Notes under the pieces: generated by a model
Database searches by the model: none
Seen by the model: the letters and a program-made list of their open reading frames with translations, nothing else
Told to the model about the DNA's origin: nothing
Shown here: one piece after another, positions 18,733-29,573 of the stretch
Layout of the letters: each line of letters starts with the position of its first letter
Position numbering within the stretch: the stretch's first letter is position 1
Assembly: GCA_918807975.1 (NCBI GenBank)
Contig: OU964928.1
Location: 62,001 to 126,000, forward strand
Direction of reading: 5' to 3'
DNA length: 64,000 nt
Origin: Aplidium turbinatum
Lineage: Eukaryota > Chordata > Ascidiacea > Aplousobranchia > Polyclinidae
Position numbers and translations under genes: made by a program

Positions 18733-20700
18733 TCACAGTTTATTTTTGATGTTTTTGAGCCTTGAAAAAGATCTCTCTCCTGAGCAGTTAGTGACCATTA
18801 AGCTTAGAAACAGTCTTAATATTGCTTCTACATTAGGAAAGGCAGTGTTAATTTTTTCCTTGCACATAATTTCATAAAGGTCTCCATGAGACAAGGAAAT
18901 AGATTGCTGTTCTGTACCGGTGAGCCCTTGGTTTTGTGTTTGTCTCACGTACAAATGAAAATGTAGAAGTTCATCAATAAGTTTCGGGTCAACATCTTCT
19001 GGATACGCTTCCTTTAAAAGTTCTACGCCTCGTACAATTTCTACCTTAGTTGCTTTCAGATTGGCAAGAAAGAGGAACATTTCTGCAACGTCGCTGTACA
19101 CATTAGCTCGTCTTCTTAAATTGGCTTCAAGTGCGTCGAGCATAGGGATAAAGGAATTCATTTTAAATCTTTCCTTTGAAGAGAGTTCACTTAAAGCGTC
19201 AGGTGCATTTCTTTGTCTCCTAGTGACAGCTCTGTAGTTAATATTCGGCAAGGTTGCTTTTGCTTGCTGATCAAACTCGTCAAACTCATCTCTAATTTCA
19301 CTTAGAAAGTCTACAAGTGAACTGTACAGTACAATTCGGCACAAGTACTTAACAATTCAGATTTCTGAAGGGCTTTGCTAACACTGTGAAAACGACCTAG
19401 CACTCTGGACCAAAAATGCAACATAAACACAAATTCCAATTTTTCCATTTTTTTGCAAAAGGTTCTGAGCATGAAGTCTGGAATCACCTTTCGCACTTAC
19501 ATTGGCGTGTAGCCTAAATAACTGATAGCATTGGTGATGGCACTGTAACTTTCCAAAATAGCTTCCGTGGCTTTTGCATGTGCATCTCACCTAGTATCTG
19601 ACAAATATTTTGGCACTTTTGATTGAGGTTGCAAAAATGATTTTAGAACTGCCCACCTCTTTGTGGTAGCTGAAAAAAGGTGTAAATTTCATTGATAATG
19701 CCAAAACAGTTCACAGCAATCAACAGCTGAACGGCCTACCAAATTTAAGGAGTGACCTGCACATGGAGTAGATTTTGCAATTTTTTTTCTTTCTAGGATT
19801 TTTTCCTGCATACCGTTGTACCTACCAGCCATGTTTGCAGCATTGTCATAAGACTGCCCTCGGTATTTATTAAAATCAAGCTGAACCTCAGTAGTGAGAT
19901 ATTTATGCACGAAATCTGCCATGCCTACCCCAGAGTAGTCTTTCAGCTCAAGGAAAGTTATAAATCTCTCACTTGGTAAACCGTTTACAGGAGACACGTA
20001 TCTGATAATCAAAGTTAACTGATCGGTATGGGAAATATCGGGAGTAGAATCCACAGAAAAACAGAAATATCACGATTTTTTTACGGCACCTAGAATTGAC
20101 TCTTTAACTTTTTTGGCCATGAGCTGAATCATCTCTTCGCAAATAGTTTTTGACAAATAAGAGGGATTTCCTGATCCTGAACTTCCATAGCGATTGATAT
20201 GAGCAAGTAAAAATGGATCAAATTTTGCCACTAGTTCTAAAAGATCAAGATAATTGTCGTTTTTGGAAGATCCAAATCGTTCATTGTCCCCTCTAAAAGG
20301 CAAACCTCGTGCTGCAAGACTACAAATTACAGCGGCGATTCTGTCCATTACATGCCACCAATACTGCTGTTCTGCTTTTATTTGCTCCTCCAGCTTTGAA
20401 GTAAGCGTATATCCTCGCTGCCTTGTTAGGTAGGTTAACATGGCATTTGTGTGTTTTTCTGAGTTTTTATGAACTTGGATAAGATAAGAGTTGTGCCAGT
20501 CATCAAAACCATCAGAAGCTAATAAAGCCGAAGAAAATGCATCATTTGGAAAATTTTTACAAACAAAGCAATATAGGCTACGCGTCCTTTTGCAGAAGAA
20601 TATACAAGCCACTCTCTGCTATATGTTTCACCATTGACTTTCGTTGCAATAAACAGAGTTTTTGTGCAAAACCTGGATTGCTTTTTGTACACTCGTTTGG
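18733..20700 (-). pseudogene. hAT transposase (ZMYM1/DUF4371-like), frameshifted
   Basis: Read from right to left. A TTF/MYM-like N-terminal region (NGETYSREWLVYS near 20630, then LYCFVCKNFPND) leads into 20612-20070 with GFDDWHN, AARGLPFRGDNE and SYLSKTICEEM. The RNaseH-like core follows in 20054-19689 (FSVDSTPDISHTDQL then SYDNAANMAGRYNGMQ and CAGHSLNLVG). The C-terminal dimerisation segment is in 19344-18733 (NCSGERSFSRLKNIKN). Several frame breaks, including near 20070 and between 19690 and 19345, make it inactive. The domain order fits the ZMYM1-like hAT group. Confidence 0.85.
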
Positions 20701-20871
20701 AACTAGAAAATGTACCACAACTGTGCTGAACTTCAGAACTTGGGCCTCTCTCTATCCAGTAGGCTAGGCTATTTCTTCATTTGATAATTCTTTCCACAAA
20801 CCAACACCAACAGTGTATGTGTAGATCTATAGTTTAGGTAGGGTTTAAACTTTTTGTTTCTGTTTTTCATA

Positions 20872-21035
20872 TCTTTATCCTGCACTGCGGGAAAACGGAC
20901 TTGAGCGCTATGCATCGGTGTACGCCTTCTGACGTACACCTGACCCACGCTGTAGCTAACAGCAATGTCTGTTTTCGGTTGTCTATTCTACTTATGACTT
21001 AAATTTGGTACTACCCATTACTCGAAATCGAGACT
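20872..21035 (-). repeat. SINE-B copy, head missing
   Basis: Reverse match to 4800-4985, including AACGGACTTGAGCGCTATGC and TGGTACTACCCATTACTCGA. It lies inside the hAT at 18283. Confidence 0.8.
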
Positions 21036-21150
21036 TATCGAAATTTTAAAAGAGTTACAAACTTCGAAACCGAATTTCGAGGCCCCTGGACGTTGAGGCC
21101 CTAGGCTTCAGCCTGTCTAGCCTATTGGTAAATCCGGCCCTGGCTACAAT

Positions 21151-21727
21151 AAGAAATAAAAGAAGCACCTACTTTCAAACTTCAATATAAACGTTTTTTA
21201 AAGAATTTGTACAATCACTCCTAAAATATCATTTGGTTACGGTATCTCTTATCTGTGTTTCATTAAAGTTCCTAAATTTTAATGTTGTTTGATTAACTGT
21301 TTGAGTGACAGCTGACTTAGGTGACCTTTTGCTGCCATTCTTGTTGTGCAAATTATATTCGTGTTTATTGCGTATTGTATAAATTATTGTTGGTTATTCT
21401 CCAATAAAACAAAATAAACTACACAGGTGAAAACTTTTGTTATTTATTGCCTTTTTCAAACTCAAGCTCACCCAAGCGAAACCGGAACGTTTGAGAAATT
21501 TGTGGCGGCTTGGTTATCAGAGATGTGAGGATTTTAAAACTTTAAAATCCAAATCTACTTCTATATTTCAAGTTAAAATCCAAATTCTTAGAAGGGAATC
21601 CGCTCGCTGACCTCAAATCCGGTGGATATAAATCCAAAGCTATGTTCATCTCTGCCGGCTACGGTTATGCAGAAACTCATTTGAACGCCTGGTGTAGCGG
21701 ACGTCGAGTAGTCCAAAGCATCCACTC
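21151..21727. other. Unassigned DNA between hAT and Gypsy element
   Basis: AT-rich, with short degenerate repeats near 21500-21640 (AAAATCCAAAT words). No gene or RNA recognised. Confidence 0.4.
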
Positions 21728-21732
21728 ATACC

Positions 21733-21891
21733 TATAATGTTCTGCCTTTACTCACTAGTACACTTTGCTTGCTTACAGTTTCTTTTTAATAATTCTGAAA
21801 TCCGTTTACATGTGCGAAGTAACATAAATACACAACGGTTCATGCAATATCAATATGAGAATATAAATGAAAGGGACTCATGAATACTACA
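21733..21891 (-). repeat. Gypsy 3' LTR
   Basis: 159 bp, apparently identical to 32755-32913. Confidence 0.93.
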
Positions 21892-22051
21892 ATCCTCCCC
21901 AAGTTGTAGATTTGGATTAAGGGGTATGCTTTTCATATGACGAGTACGATAAATTATAGTTGTCACAATTTTCCAGTCTGATGATAACAAAACGTTGCTT
22001 ACTCGAATTACAGTTTTACACAGAACAAGAATTAATCAAACATGCTTGTCA

Positions 22052-22447
22052 TCAATCTATACAAAGGTCATTTGTGACTGGTTTGAAGAATGAAGAGTTT
22101 CTTGTGACCACATGAGATCCTTTTTTTGCAGTGATCATCGAACCATTTATGTTAGTCACTTTGTAAGGACGCAATCCATAAGGGAGTGATAGTTTGTTTT
22201 CTCTTTTAACTTTTAACAAAACCAAGTCACCAATTGAAATATCACAATTTTTAGCATGTGTACGTTTGTCTGCATATTTTTTCATTTTACATTTTGCACG
22301 AATGTCTTTCTCTCTCAACGATTGGTCATTTACAGTAGTGAGAGCTTGAGGAATAGTAATATTATAGTCTGGGAGCCAAACGCCATTTTTTCCCTTAACC
22401 TTGCATTGCGGTATTAAGTTTTTTTTACTGTTGATTTTGGTAGCCAA
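22052..22447 (-). pseudogene. Gypsy integrase C-terminal segment
   Basis: Integrase C-terminal sequence of the same fossil (ISIGDLVLLKVKRENKLSLP), separated from the rest of pol by the 4-kb DNA transposon. Confidence 0.75.
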
Positions 22448-22492
22448 GGGTCTCTATTTTCAGAAACTGCTTGATGACATGTTGTCACCTTT

Positions 22493-23190
22493 GGGCAATT
22501 TGAGAAATTCAAGATGGCGTCCAAGATGGCCGCCATTACCTATAAATGACCATAACTCCCTATCCATTCACCTTAGAAAGGTGATTTTTGTCTCTATACT
22601 TAAGTTGTAGGGCTAGGGGTCAAGCTATCCATAGAACGAAGTATTATCTTAATATCGTATTACATACATAATGGTAATTTCTAAGATGGCGTCCAAGATG
22701 GCCGCCATTACCTATAGATGACCATAACTTCCTATCCATTCACCTTAGGAAGGTGATTTTTGTCTATACCTAGGTTGTAGGGGTCAAGCTATCCATTAGA
22801 ACTAAGTATTATCTTAATATCGTATTACAAACATAATGGTAATTTCCAAGATGGCGTCCAAGATGGCCGCCATTACCTATAAATGACCATAACTCCCTAT
22901 CCATTCACCTTAGGAAGGTGATTTTTGTCTCTAAACTTAGGTTGTAGGGGTCAAGCTATCCATAGAACGAAGTATTATCTTAATATCGTATTACATACAT
23001 AATGGTAATTTCCAAAATGGCGTCCAAGATGGCCGCCATTACCTATAAATGACCATAACTTCCTATCCATTCACCTTAGGAAGGTGATTTTTGTCTAAAC
23101 CTAGGTTGTAGGGGTCAAGCCATCCATTAGAACTAAGTATTATCTTAATATCGTATTACATACATAATGGTAATTTCCAAGATGGCCGTA
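22493..23190 (+). repeat. Left subterminal array, ~168-bp tandem repeat, about four units
   Basis: Each unit begins CAAGATGGCGTCCAAGATGG CCGCCATTACC and contains CACCTTAGGAAGGTG and GGTCAAGCTATCCAT. The array is repeated in inverse at 25615-26312. Confidence 0.92.
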
Positions 23191-23449
23191 AAAGGTAAAG
23201 GGGGGTCCCATACTTGATTCAAGTGTCGGGTATGAGAAGATAAGGTTCTCATTGTACTAAGCCTTCGGCACTAAGGAGAGTAGGGTGGCCAGTTCCTTTC
23301 TCTCGGCCGCCTTTACTTCAGCAACTACGCCCACCCAATTTATTACACCCTGGGTAGAGGTGAGCGGTGTTTTTCAACAACCAGCTGAAGCCGGGAGTCG
23401 AACCAGGTTTGCATAATTGGAAAGCCAACAACGTTGCGCCATCCCACCG
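23187..23449 (-). repeat. SINE-C copy inside the XPG-nuclease element
   Basis: Close match to 2505-2683 (GCCTTTACTTCAGCA, ACACCCTGGGTAGAGGTGAG, CCGGGAGTCGAACCAGG). It separates the left repeat array from the gene. Confidence 0.85.
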
Positions 23450-23510
23450 CAATTTGTGTGAAATTCATGGCCGTATAACACTAAATTATCTTACATACTA
23501 TTCTATGATG

Positions 23511-25194
23511 TCAGGTTATAGCAACCCGATTATAGCAGGCGCAAAATATTGTGTATTTCATGTTAGCAGAGTTGCAACTACAAGCACGTGAACTGCATGG
23601 AGTAGTACCGTGGCATCCATATTTTATTAGACGTCGTATACCATCTCTGGGGCTAGTTCGACTTCATCAGGTAGGGTGACTGGTTGAAGGGACTTGTTTT
23701 GGTCATCCTTTACCCAACCATATTTCGTTTGATCTATCGAAGTGTTATGAATGCAGTAGCCTTCCCAATTTTGAAATAGGAGGCGACGATGTCACAGCCA
23801 GAAAGTGCATGTGCCGTGAGTAGTCATTTGACTACCTGACAATGCTTCTGTACAGTTTTTTTCCTATATCAAGCACCGCGCTTCCTTTGATTGGGGACTC
23901 CATCAATACAACATTCTTGAGATTTGCCATGTGATGATAATGCAGCAACAGTACAAAGATGTCAGTGTCATCGGCAACGACAGTGATTTTGCTTTCTGCA
24001 TTTTGCGAGGCACCACTCAAGACCTGTTGAACAATGACGTTATCTGCTTCTTCGTGTGAAGTTAACAGATCTGCCCGTGAGATGACAATTCCACCTTCAC
24101 TGATTTTGATCTGCACCGGATCTACTCCTGTTACCACTAACTTATGATGTTGTGTGTTGTCCTCATGAAACTTCTCATCCTGGACAAAATCATCAACTAT
24201 CAGTTGCTTCTTGTTTTTGGAAGAGGTTAGTAGAACCTTCTGCGCTGCCAGCAACTCTATCAGACACCTCAACTTGGAGAATTTTCTTTAAGGTAGATTT
24301 AGATTTCACAACCCTCATATCTCCAGTATCATCAAACATGGATGTTGAAACTGACGCAAGTTCATGACCAAGCACAACCTTGTCCCGCCCAATAACCTGC
24401 AGGCAAATCACCCTTGCGTAAATCTGGTTTGGGACAATTAAACGACGTGTGAGACTATCACTCCCGAATTCTTTGTAGCCTATGCTTCATGCAACTCAAC
24501 TGAATTCAGGAAGCCGGACGAGTCTTCGATCATTACAACAAGTGATTCAAAGGCACAATCAATGTTAGTTTGGCTATCAGACTTGGTTGCAGCTGAAGCC
24601 ACATTTTTTCTGACAAGAAGCTTTTTCGGCAATCCACATGATACCTTGCATCAGCTGCGTGAAGGTCACTTACAGTGATATCTACCCTTTGTCGCACAAC
24701 TTCTGATAGCTCATCTTGACGCCGTTCGCAGGCTTCACGTATAGTTTGCTTGAGTGACTTCTTGCCACCTGCGCTGCCTATTTCCCGACATGAATATGCT
24801 GGTCGCCAACGTTTAGGGTGTTTCGGATATTTTTCAAGCACACAAGTTTCACCACAAAACAAACAATGTAAGTTACTTTGAAGATAAACCCTGGCAGTGA
24901 TGACCGTCTCCTGGTCTTAGGCGGAATGTAAAACGAGTAACTTTCTGGATTCTTCCTTTTATGCCTTTGAACCTGGAGGCTTGAAGTGTATGTTGAAGCA
25001 CAGTTTCTGTGACATTTAACTGTGCATTCACGATTTTCACTAAATTTTTCTTCAAGAAGTTCATGATACCTGTCCCCATAGATTTTGCTATGCTTGATAA
25101 AGTTTTGAATACTGACAGGACCAGTGTCTTTCAACGGTTCAGCCTTATTCTCACATCCAAATTTGGACACGAAAAAGCACTGTTCTCCATTCAT
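23511..25194 (-). pseudogene. Transposon protein with Cys-rich N-terminus, XPG/FEN-like nuclease and CXC tail
   Basis: Read right to left. 25194-24778 has CENKAEPLKD and a CHRNCASTY zinc-type motif. 24862-24533 carries CLFCGETCVLEK, RWRPAYSCRE and LHAADARYHVDCRKSF. 24272-23832 has SHEEADNVIVQQVL and VVADDTDIFVLLLHYHH. 23825-23757 has AHALSGCDIVASYFKIGK. The tail is KYGCHGTTPCSSRACSC...FCAC, stop at 23511. EEAD, DDTD and GCD followed by a GIGK-like hairpin are arranged as the acidic residues and HhH of XPG/FEN nucleases. Several frame changes separate the blocks, so this copy is dead. A sister copy is at 62620-64000. Confidence 0.65.
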
Positions 25195-25240
25195 GTTTCA
25201 CTATTGGTGATCGTCATACTATATTATAGGCTACGGGCAG

Positions 25241-25506
25241 CAGGGCTTGATTAAGGCTGATGGGGGCCCGAGGCACAGCTAAGTTTAGGGGCCCCTATTG
25301 GCAATCGCTTTCAATGCAGAGCAGGAGTGCTCAACTGTTACGGCAAAATCGTTACACAATTTGAAATTGTTACTCAAAAATAACAACTGTGGACACACTG
25401 GCTCAACAACTTTCACTACCTACGCATACGGTACTAATGTAAAAAAAATGGGGGGCCCTAAAACCAGGGGGCCTGAGGCCTGTGCCTCATGGTTAATCGG
25501 GCCCTG
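25241..25506. mobile_element. hAT MITE, 266 bp, exact 8-bp target duplication
   Basis: Target duplication ACGGGCAG at 25233-25240 and 25507-25514. Ends are CAGGGCTTGATTAA and TTAATCGGGCCCTG, with GC-rich inner blocks. No coding capacity. It sits just upstream (5') of the XPG-type gene. Confidence 0.88.
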
Positions 25507-25614
25507 ACGGGCAGCACCTAAAAAGACAATAGTGAATTATTAGTGCCCGTCTACTACAATATGATAGTTACATGGGATTTAGGCTACAGGGAGTTAGGCT
25601 ATGCTATGCTCATT

Positions 25615-26312
25615 TATAGGTAATGGCGGCCATCTTGGAAATTACCATTATGTATGTAATACGATATTAAGATAATTCTTAGTTCTAATGGATAGCTTGA
25701 CCCCTACAACCTAGGTATAGAGACAAAAATCACCTTCCTAAGGTGAATGGATAGGGAATTATGGTCACTTATAGGAAATGGCGGCCATCTTGGACGCCAT
25801 CTTGGAAATTACCATTATGTATGTAATACGATATTAAGATAATACTTCGTTCTATGGATAGCTTGACCCCTAGCCCTACAACTTAAGTATAGAGACAAAA
25901 ATCACCTTCCTAAGGTGAATGGATAGGGAGTTACGGCCATTTTTAGGTAATGGCGGCCATCTTGGACGCCATCTTGGAAATTACCATTATGTTTGTAATA
26001 CGATATTAAGATAATAATTAGTTCTAATGGATAGCTTGACCCCTACAACCTAGGTATAGAGACAAAAATCACCTTCCTAAGGTGAATGGATAGGGAGTTA
26101 CAGTCATTTATAGGTAATGGCGGCCATCTTGGACGCCATCTTGGAAATTACCATTATATAATACGATATTAAGATAATACTTCGTTCTAATGGATAGCTT
26201 GACCCCTACAACCTAGGTATAGAGACAAAAATCACCTTCCTAAGGTGAATGGATAAGGAGCTATGGTCATTTATAGGTAATGGCGGCCATCTTGGACGCC
26301 ATCTTGAATTTC
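25615..26312 (-). repeat. Right subterminal array, inverted ~168-bp repeat, about five units
   Basis: Reverse complement of the left array. Each unit carries GGCGGCCATCTTGGACGCCA. Open frames within these arrays are not genes. Confidence 0.92.
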
Positions 26313-26398
26313 TCAAATTGCCCAAAGGTGACAACATGTCATCAAGCAGTTTCTGAAAATAGAGACCCTTGGCTACCAAAATCAACAGTAAAAAAAAC

Positions 26399-29300
26399 TT
26401 AATACAACAATGCAGGGTCAACCATCCCCGCTCCCGGACTATTAGCTTTCCTCCCAAACAAGAGTTCGGCGGGACTTGTTCTGGTCGTGCAGTGTGGCGT
26501 AGCTCGATAATTTCTCAAAAAGTTATTCAAGTCAGATTGCCATGAATTGTGTTGAACATTTGAAATGCGAACAGATTTGTTAAGTGTTTTCATGAAGCGT
26601 TCAGCTTCGCTGTTGCTTTTCGGCCACAAAGGAGTTATCTTTCGATGTTTGAAACCTAAACGTTGGGCAAATTGCTTAAAATCGTAACTATTGAATGGCG
26701 GGCCATTATCTGATTTAAGCACAAGTGGAATTCCAAACATCGAGAAAATTTTGTCAACTACCGGTATCACAGATGAAGCTTTGGTAGAATTGACAATTTC
26801 TACAACAGGAAATCGCGAGTACTCATCGACAATTACTAGCAAGTATTTACCAGTGTTATACGGTCCAGAAAAATCAATACACAGTTCAGTCCATGGTGCG
26901 TTAGGCAATGGTGACATTTTTAATGGTTCAACAGTGTTTTTAACGGTTGCAGCTTGGCAATAAATGCAATTTTTAACAGCGTCTTCAACAGTTTTGTCAA
27001 TGCCAGGAAACCAAACTTTTTCTCGAATTAATGCTTTTGTTTTCACGATGCCTTGATGTCCTTGGTGTGCAAGAGTTACGGCTTGTTTTTCTAACACTCG
27101 CGGCATAACGATTTTGTTCTGTTTAAGAATCAAATCAGAGTTTGTTAATGTCAGCTCGTTCCTGATAGGAATGTATGGCTTGATGTCTTGATCTGGATTC
27201 TTCATAGCAGATTTCCATGCGTTTCTTTTGATGATGTTGATGATTTTCTGCATTGTGTCGTCACCTTTGACAGCATTTGTGACATCATCAATTGTCATTG
27301 CTAGTGGTATTGCTGATTGAGAAATAAAGTTCACATATTGTTCAGTGGCATCACACAATGAAGTGCAATGTGTGCTTCCCACGGGATGTCGAGACATGTA
27401 GTCAGCAGGGTTGTCTTTTCCCGGTTTATACGTCACAACGAAATTGTAGGGTTGCAATCTTAAATTCCAACGCTCAATTCTTGCTGGAGGCTTGGATGAT
27501 GCATTTCTGAATATGAGTTCTAATGGCTTGTGATCTGTAATCAAATTGAAGGGTTTTTGCATGCCATATAGATACAGATGAAAATGTTCACAGCCTCAAA
27601 CAATTGCTAGTGCTTCTCTTTCAGTTTGAGAATATCTTTGTTCGACAGGGGTGAGAACTTTACTTGCGTATGCAACAATCCGTGCCGGTTCGTTAACATT
27701 GCTTCGTTGAGTGAGAATGGCCCCAAGTCCTACGGGACTGGCATCTACAATAAGCTCTGTTTCTTTGTTCAGGTCAAAGTATGTTAAGACTTCATTCCCT
27801 GTCAAGCTGTCTTTGAGAGCTTGTATTGCGTCATCATGCACAGCAGTCCATTTCCACTCTGTGTTCTGATGTGTTAACTCTCGCAACGGTTGAGTGATTG
27901 TTGAAAAGTTTCTGATTGTTCTTGCACAATAGTTTGCTAATCCCAGTAGACTTCGCACTTCACCGACTGATTTTGGCGTTGCAGCATTCTTTATAGCATT
28001 TATTTTGGTGTCTTGTGCAGAAATGCCTTTGTCAGAAAATGTGTATCCATAAAATTCCAATTTTGTTTTGTTAAATTCACATTTTCTTTTGTTCAGAGTG
28101 AGATTCTTTTCTCGCAATCGTTGCAATAAAGCATCAAGATTCTTGTTGTGGTCTGCTTCAGTCTTTCCATAGACAATGATGTCATCGCTAATGTTGAGTG
28201 TACCGGGTAAGCCATCGAGTGCTTGCTGAATGGTTTTTTGAAAAAGTTCGGCTGCTGAACTCACACCAAAGTTTAAACGTTTGTAGCGATATAACCCATT
28301 ATGAGTTGAGAATGTTGTTATGTATCTGCTGTCATCATCCAACTCAATTTGGTGATATCCTTTGTTCAGATCTAGCTTTGAAAACATTTTGGCTCCATTT
28401 AGTGCATGAATAAGGTCATCCACAGTTGGGCAGATGTGTCTTTCACGATGTATAGCCTTGTTTGGCATTCTCATGTCCACACAGATTCTTACTTCTTCTG
28501 GGTTGTTTGGTTTTGGTGGTGTGACAATGCGGGATACCCAAGGTGTTGGACCATTGACTTTTTCAATTATATCATGGTCTTCCAAGTATTTCAGTTCTGT
28601 GTTGACTTTTTTTCGAATATGAAATGGTATTCGCCTGTGTGGTATAGCTATAGGTATCACTGATTTGTCAATGTGGAGTTTGGCTTTGAAGTCTTTGAGT
28701 TTGCCTATGCCTTGAAAACGGTCAGCATATTTGTTAATGATGCTAGAATTGGTACCAGTGATAGTTTGATTGATTATGTGTAGCAGGTTTAGATTAACAG
28801 CACTGTTGTAGCTCAACAAACAGCCATGTGTTCCTTCCACTACATAAAATGTGGCATAAGTTGATTTAGTTTTTGTCTTTATGTCAGCATGACATTTGCC
28901 AAGTAGTTTCATTGGCTTGCAAGAACCATATGTAAAAATTTTAACATTGGTTTTGAAAAGTTTGCATTGTATTTTGTTGAAGTTTTCTTCATCAATAAGA
29001 TTAGCTGATGATCCAGAATCAAGCAAAAATTTGATGTTTTTTCCATTGATGTTTAGATTTGCAGTAGGATTCTTTTCTGAATTTATTCTACATACATAAG
29101 CAATTTCTTCGATAGAATCTGATGTGTCATTACTGCTTTGCTGTTCAGATGTAGCTCTAACATTTCTTTGATATTGTTTTTGTTTAGTTAAACAGCATTT
29201 TTCAAAATGATTTGGTTTTCCACAATTTCTGCAAGTCTTTCCAAATGCAGGGCATGACTGCCTTCCCTTAGCATGAGGATAACTGCCACTGCAAAAATAG

Positions 29301-29485
29301 CACTTGCTGATGCTTGTTGACTGTCTGAGTTGTGTTGGCCTAGTAGGTTTTGGCTTGATTGAATGCTGTTTATTTGTTGAGAGTTTGTGCATTTTGTTGA
29401 TCGATTGTGATTGACTGTGAGCCTGTTGTTCTAGATGTTCTGTTTGCTGTCGTGAAGTTTCAAGGGTTTTTCCTATTTCAAGCAA
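26399..29485 (-). pseudogene. Gypsy pol region (zinc knuckles, protease, RT, RNaseH, integrase)
   Basis: Domains in order on minus: two zinc-knuckle-like motifs, an aspartic protease (LLDSGSSANLID), reverse transcriptase, RNaseH, an H2C2 zinc-binding region and the integrase core (DFSGPYNTGK). The family is Ty3/Gypsy. It is broken in the region and by the element at 22406-26410. A further integrase-end segment is at 22052-22447. Confidence 0.88.
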
Positions 29486-29573
29486 ATTTGTTAGATTCAG
29501 ATTTTTTGCTTCTAGAGCTCTGGTACGCAGTTTTTTGTCAGAAGTTTTGCTGATGATTTGCCTTTTAATTTCA

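Larger units (their letters stand above)
18283..21142 (-). mobile_element. hAT transposon, 2.86 kb, exact 8-bp target duplication
   Basis: The ends are CAGGGCCGGATTTA and TAAATCCGGCCCTG, flanked by GCTACAAT at 18275-18282 and 21143-21150. The exact TSD shows a fairly recent insertion. The transposase lies on minus and is interrupted. A SINE-B copy sits near the right end. Confidence 0.92.
22406..26410 (-). mobile_element. XPG-nuclease DNA transposon (Academ-like), 4.0 kb, nested in Gypsy
   Basis: The ends are inverted: TTGCGGTATTAAG on the left and CTTAATACAACAA on the right, followed inward by a long shared block (ACTGTTGATTTTGGTAGCC). They are flanked by TGCA (22402-22405 and 26411-26414), a probable 4-bp target duplication. 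Each end holds four to five tandem ~168-bp units, in opposite orientation at the two ends. The interior has one gene on minus. Academ elements are known for 3-4-bp TSDs and an XPG-type nuclease, which fits, but I see no classical DDE core. A SINE-C (23187-23449) and a hAT MITE (25241-25506) have inserted inside. Confidence 0.7.

Noticed and set aside
26206-26457. 83-residue frame in the right array (and 22401-22610 in the left)
   Set aside because: Shadow of the inverted terminal repeats; the same sequence appears in both orientations and no family is recognised.
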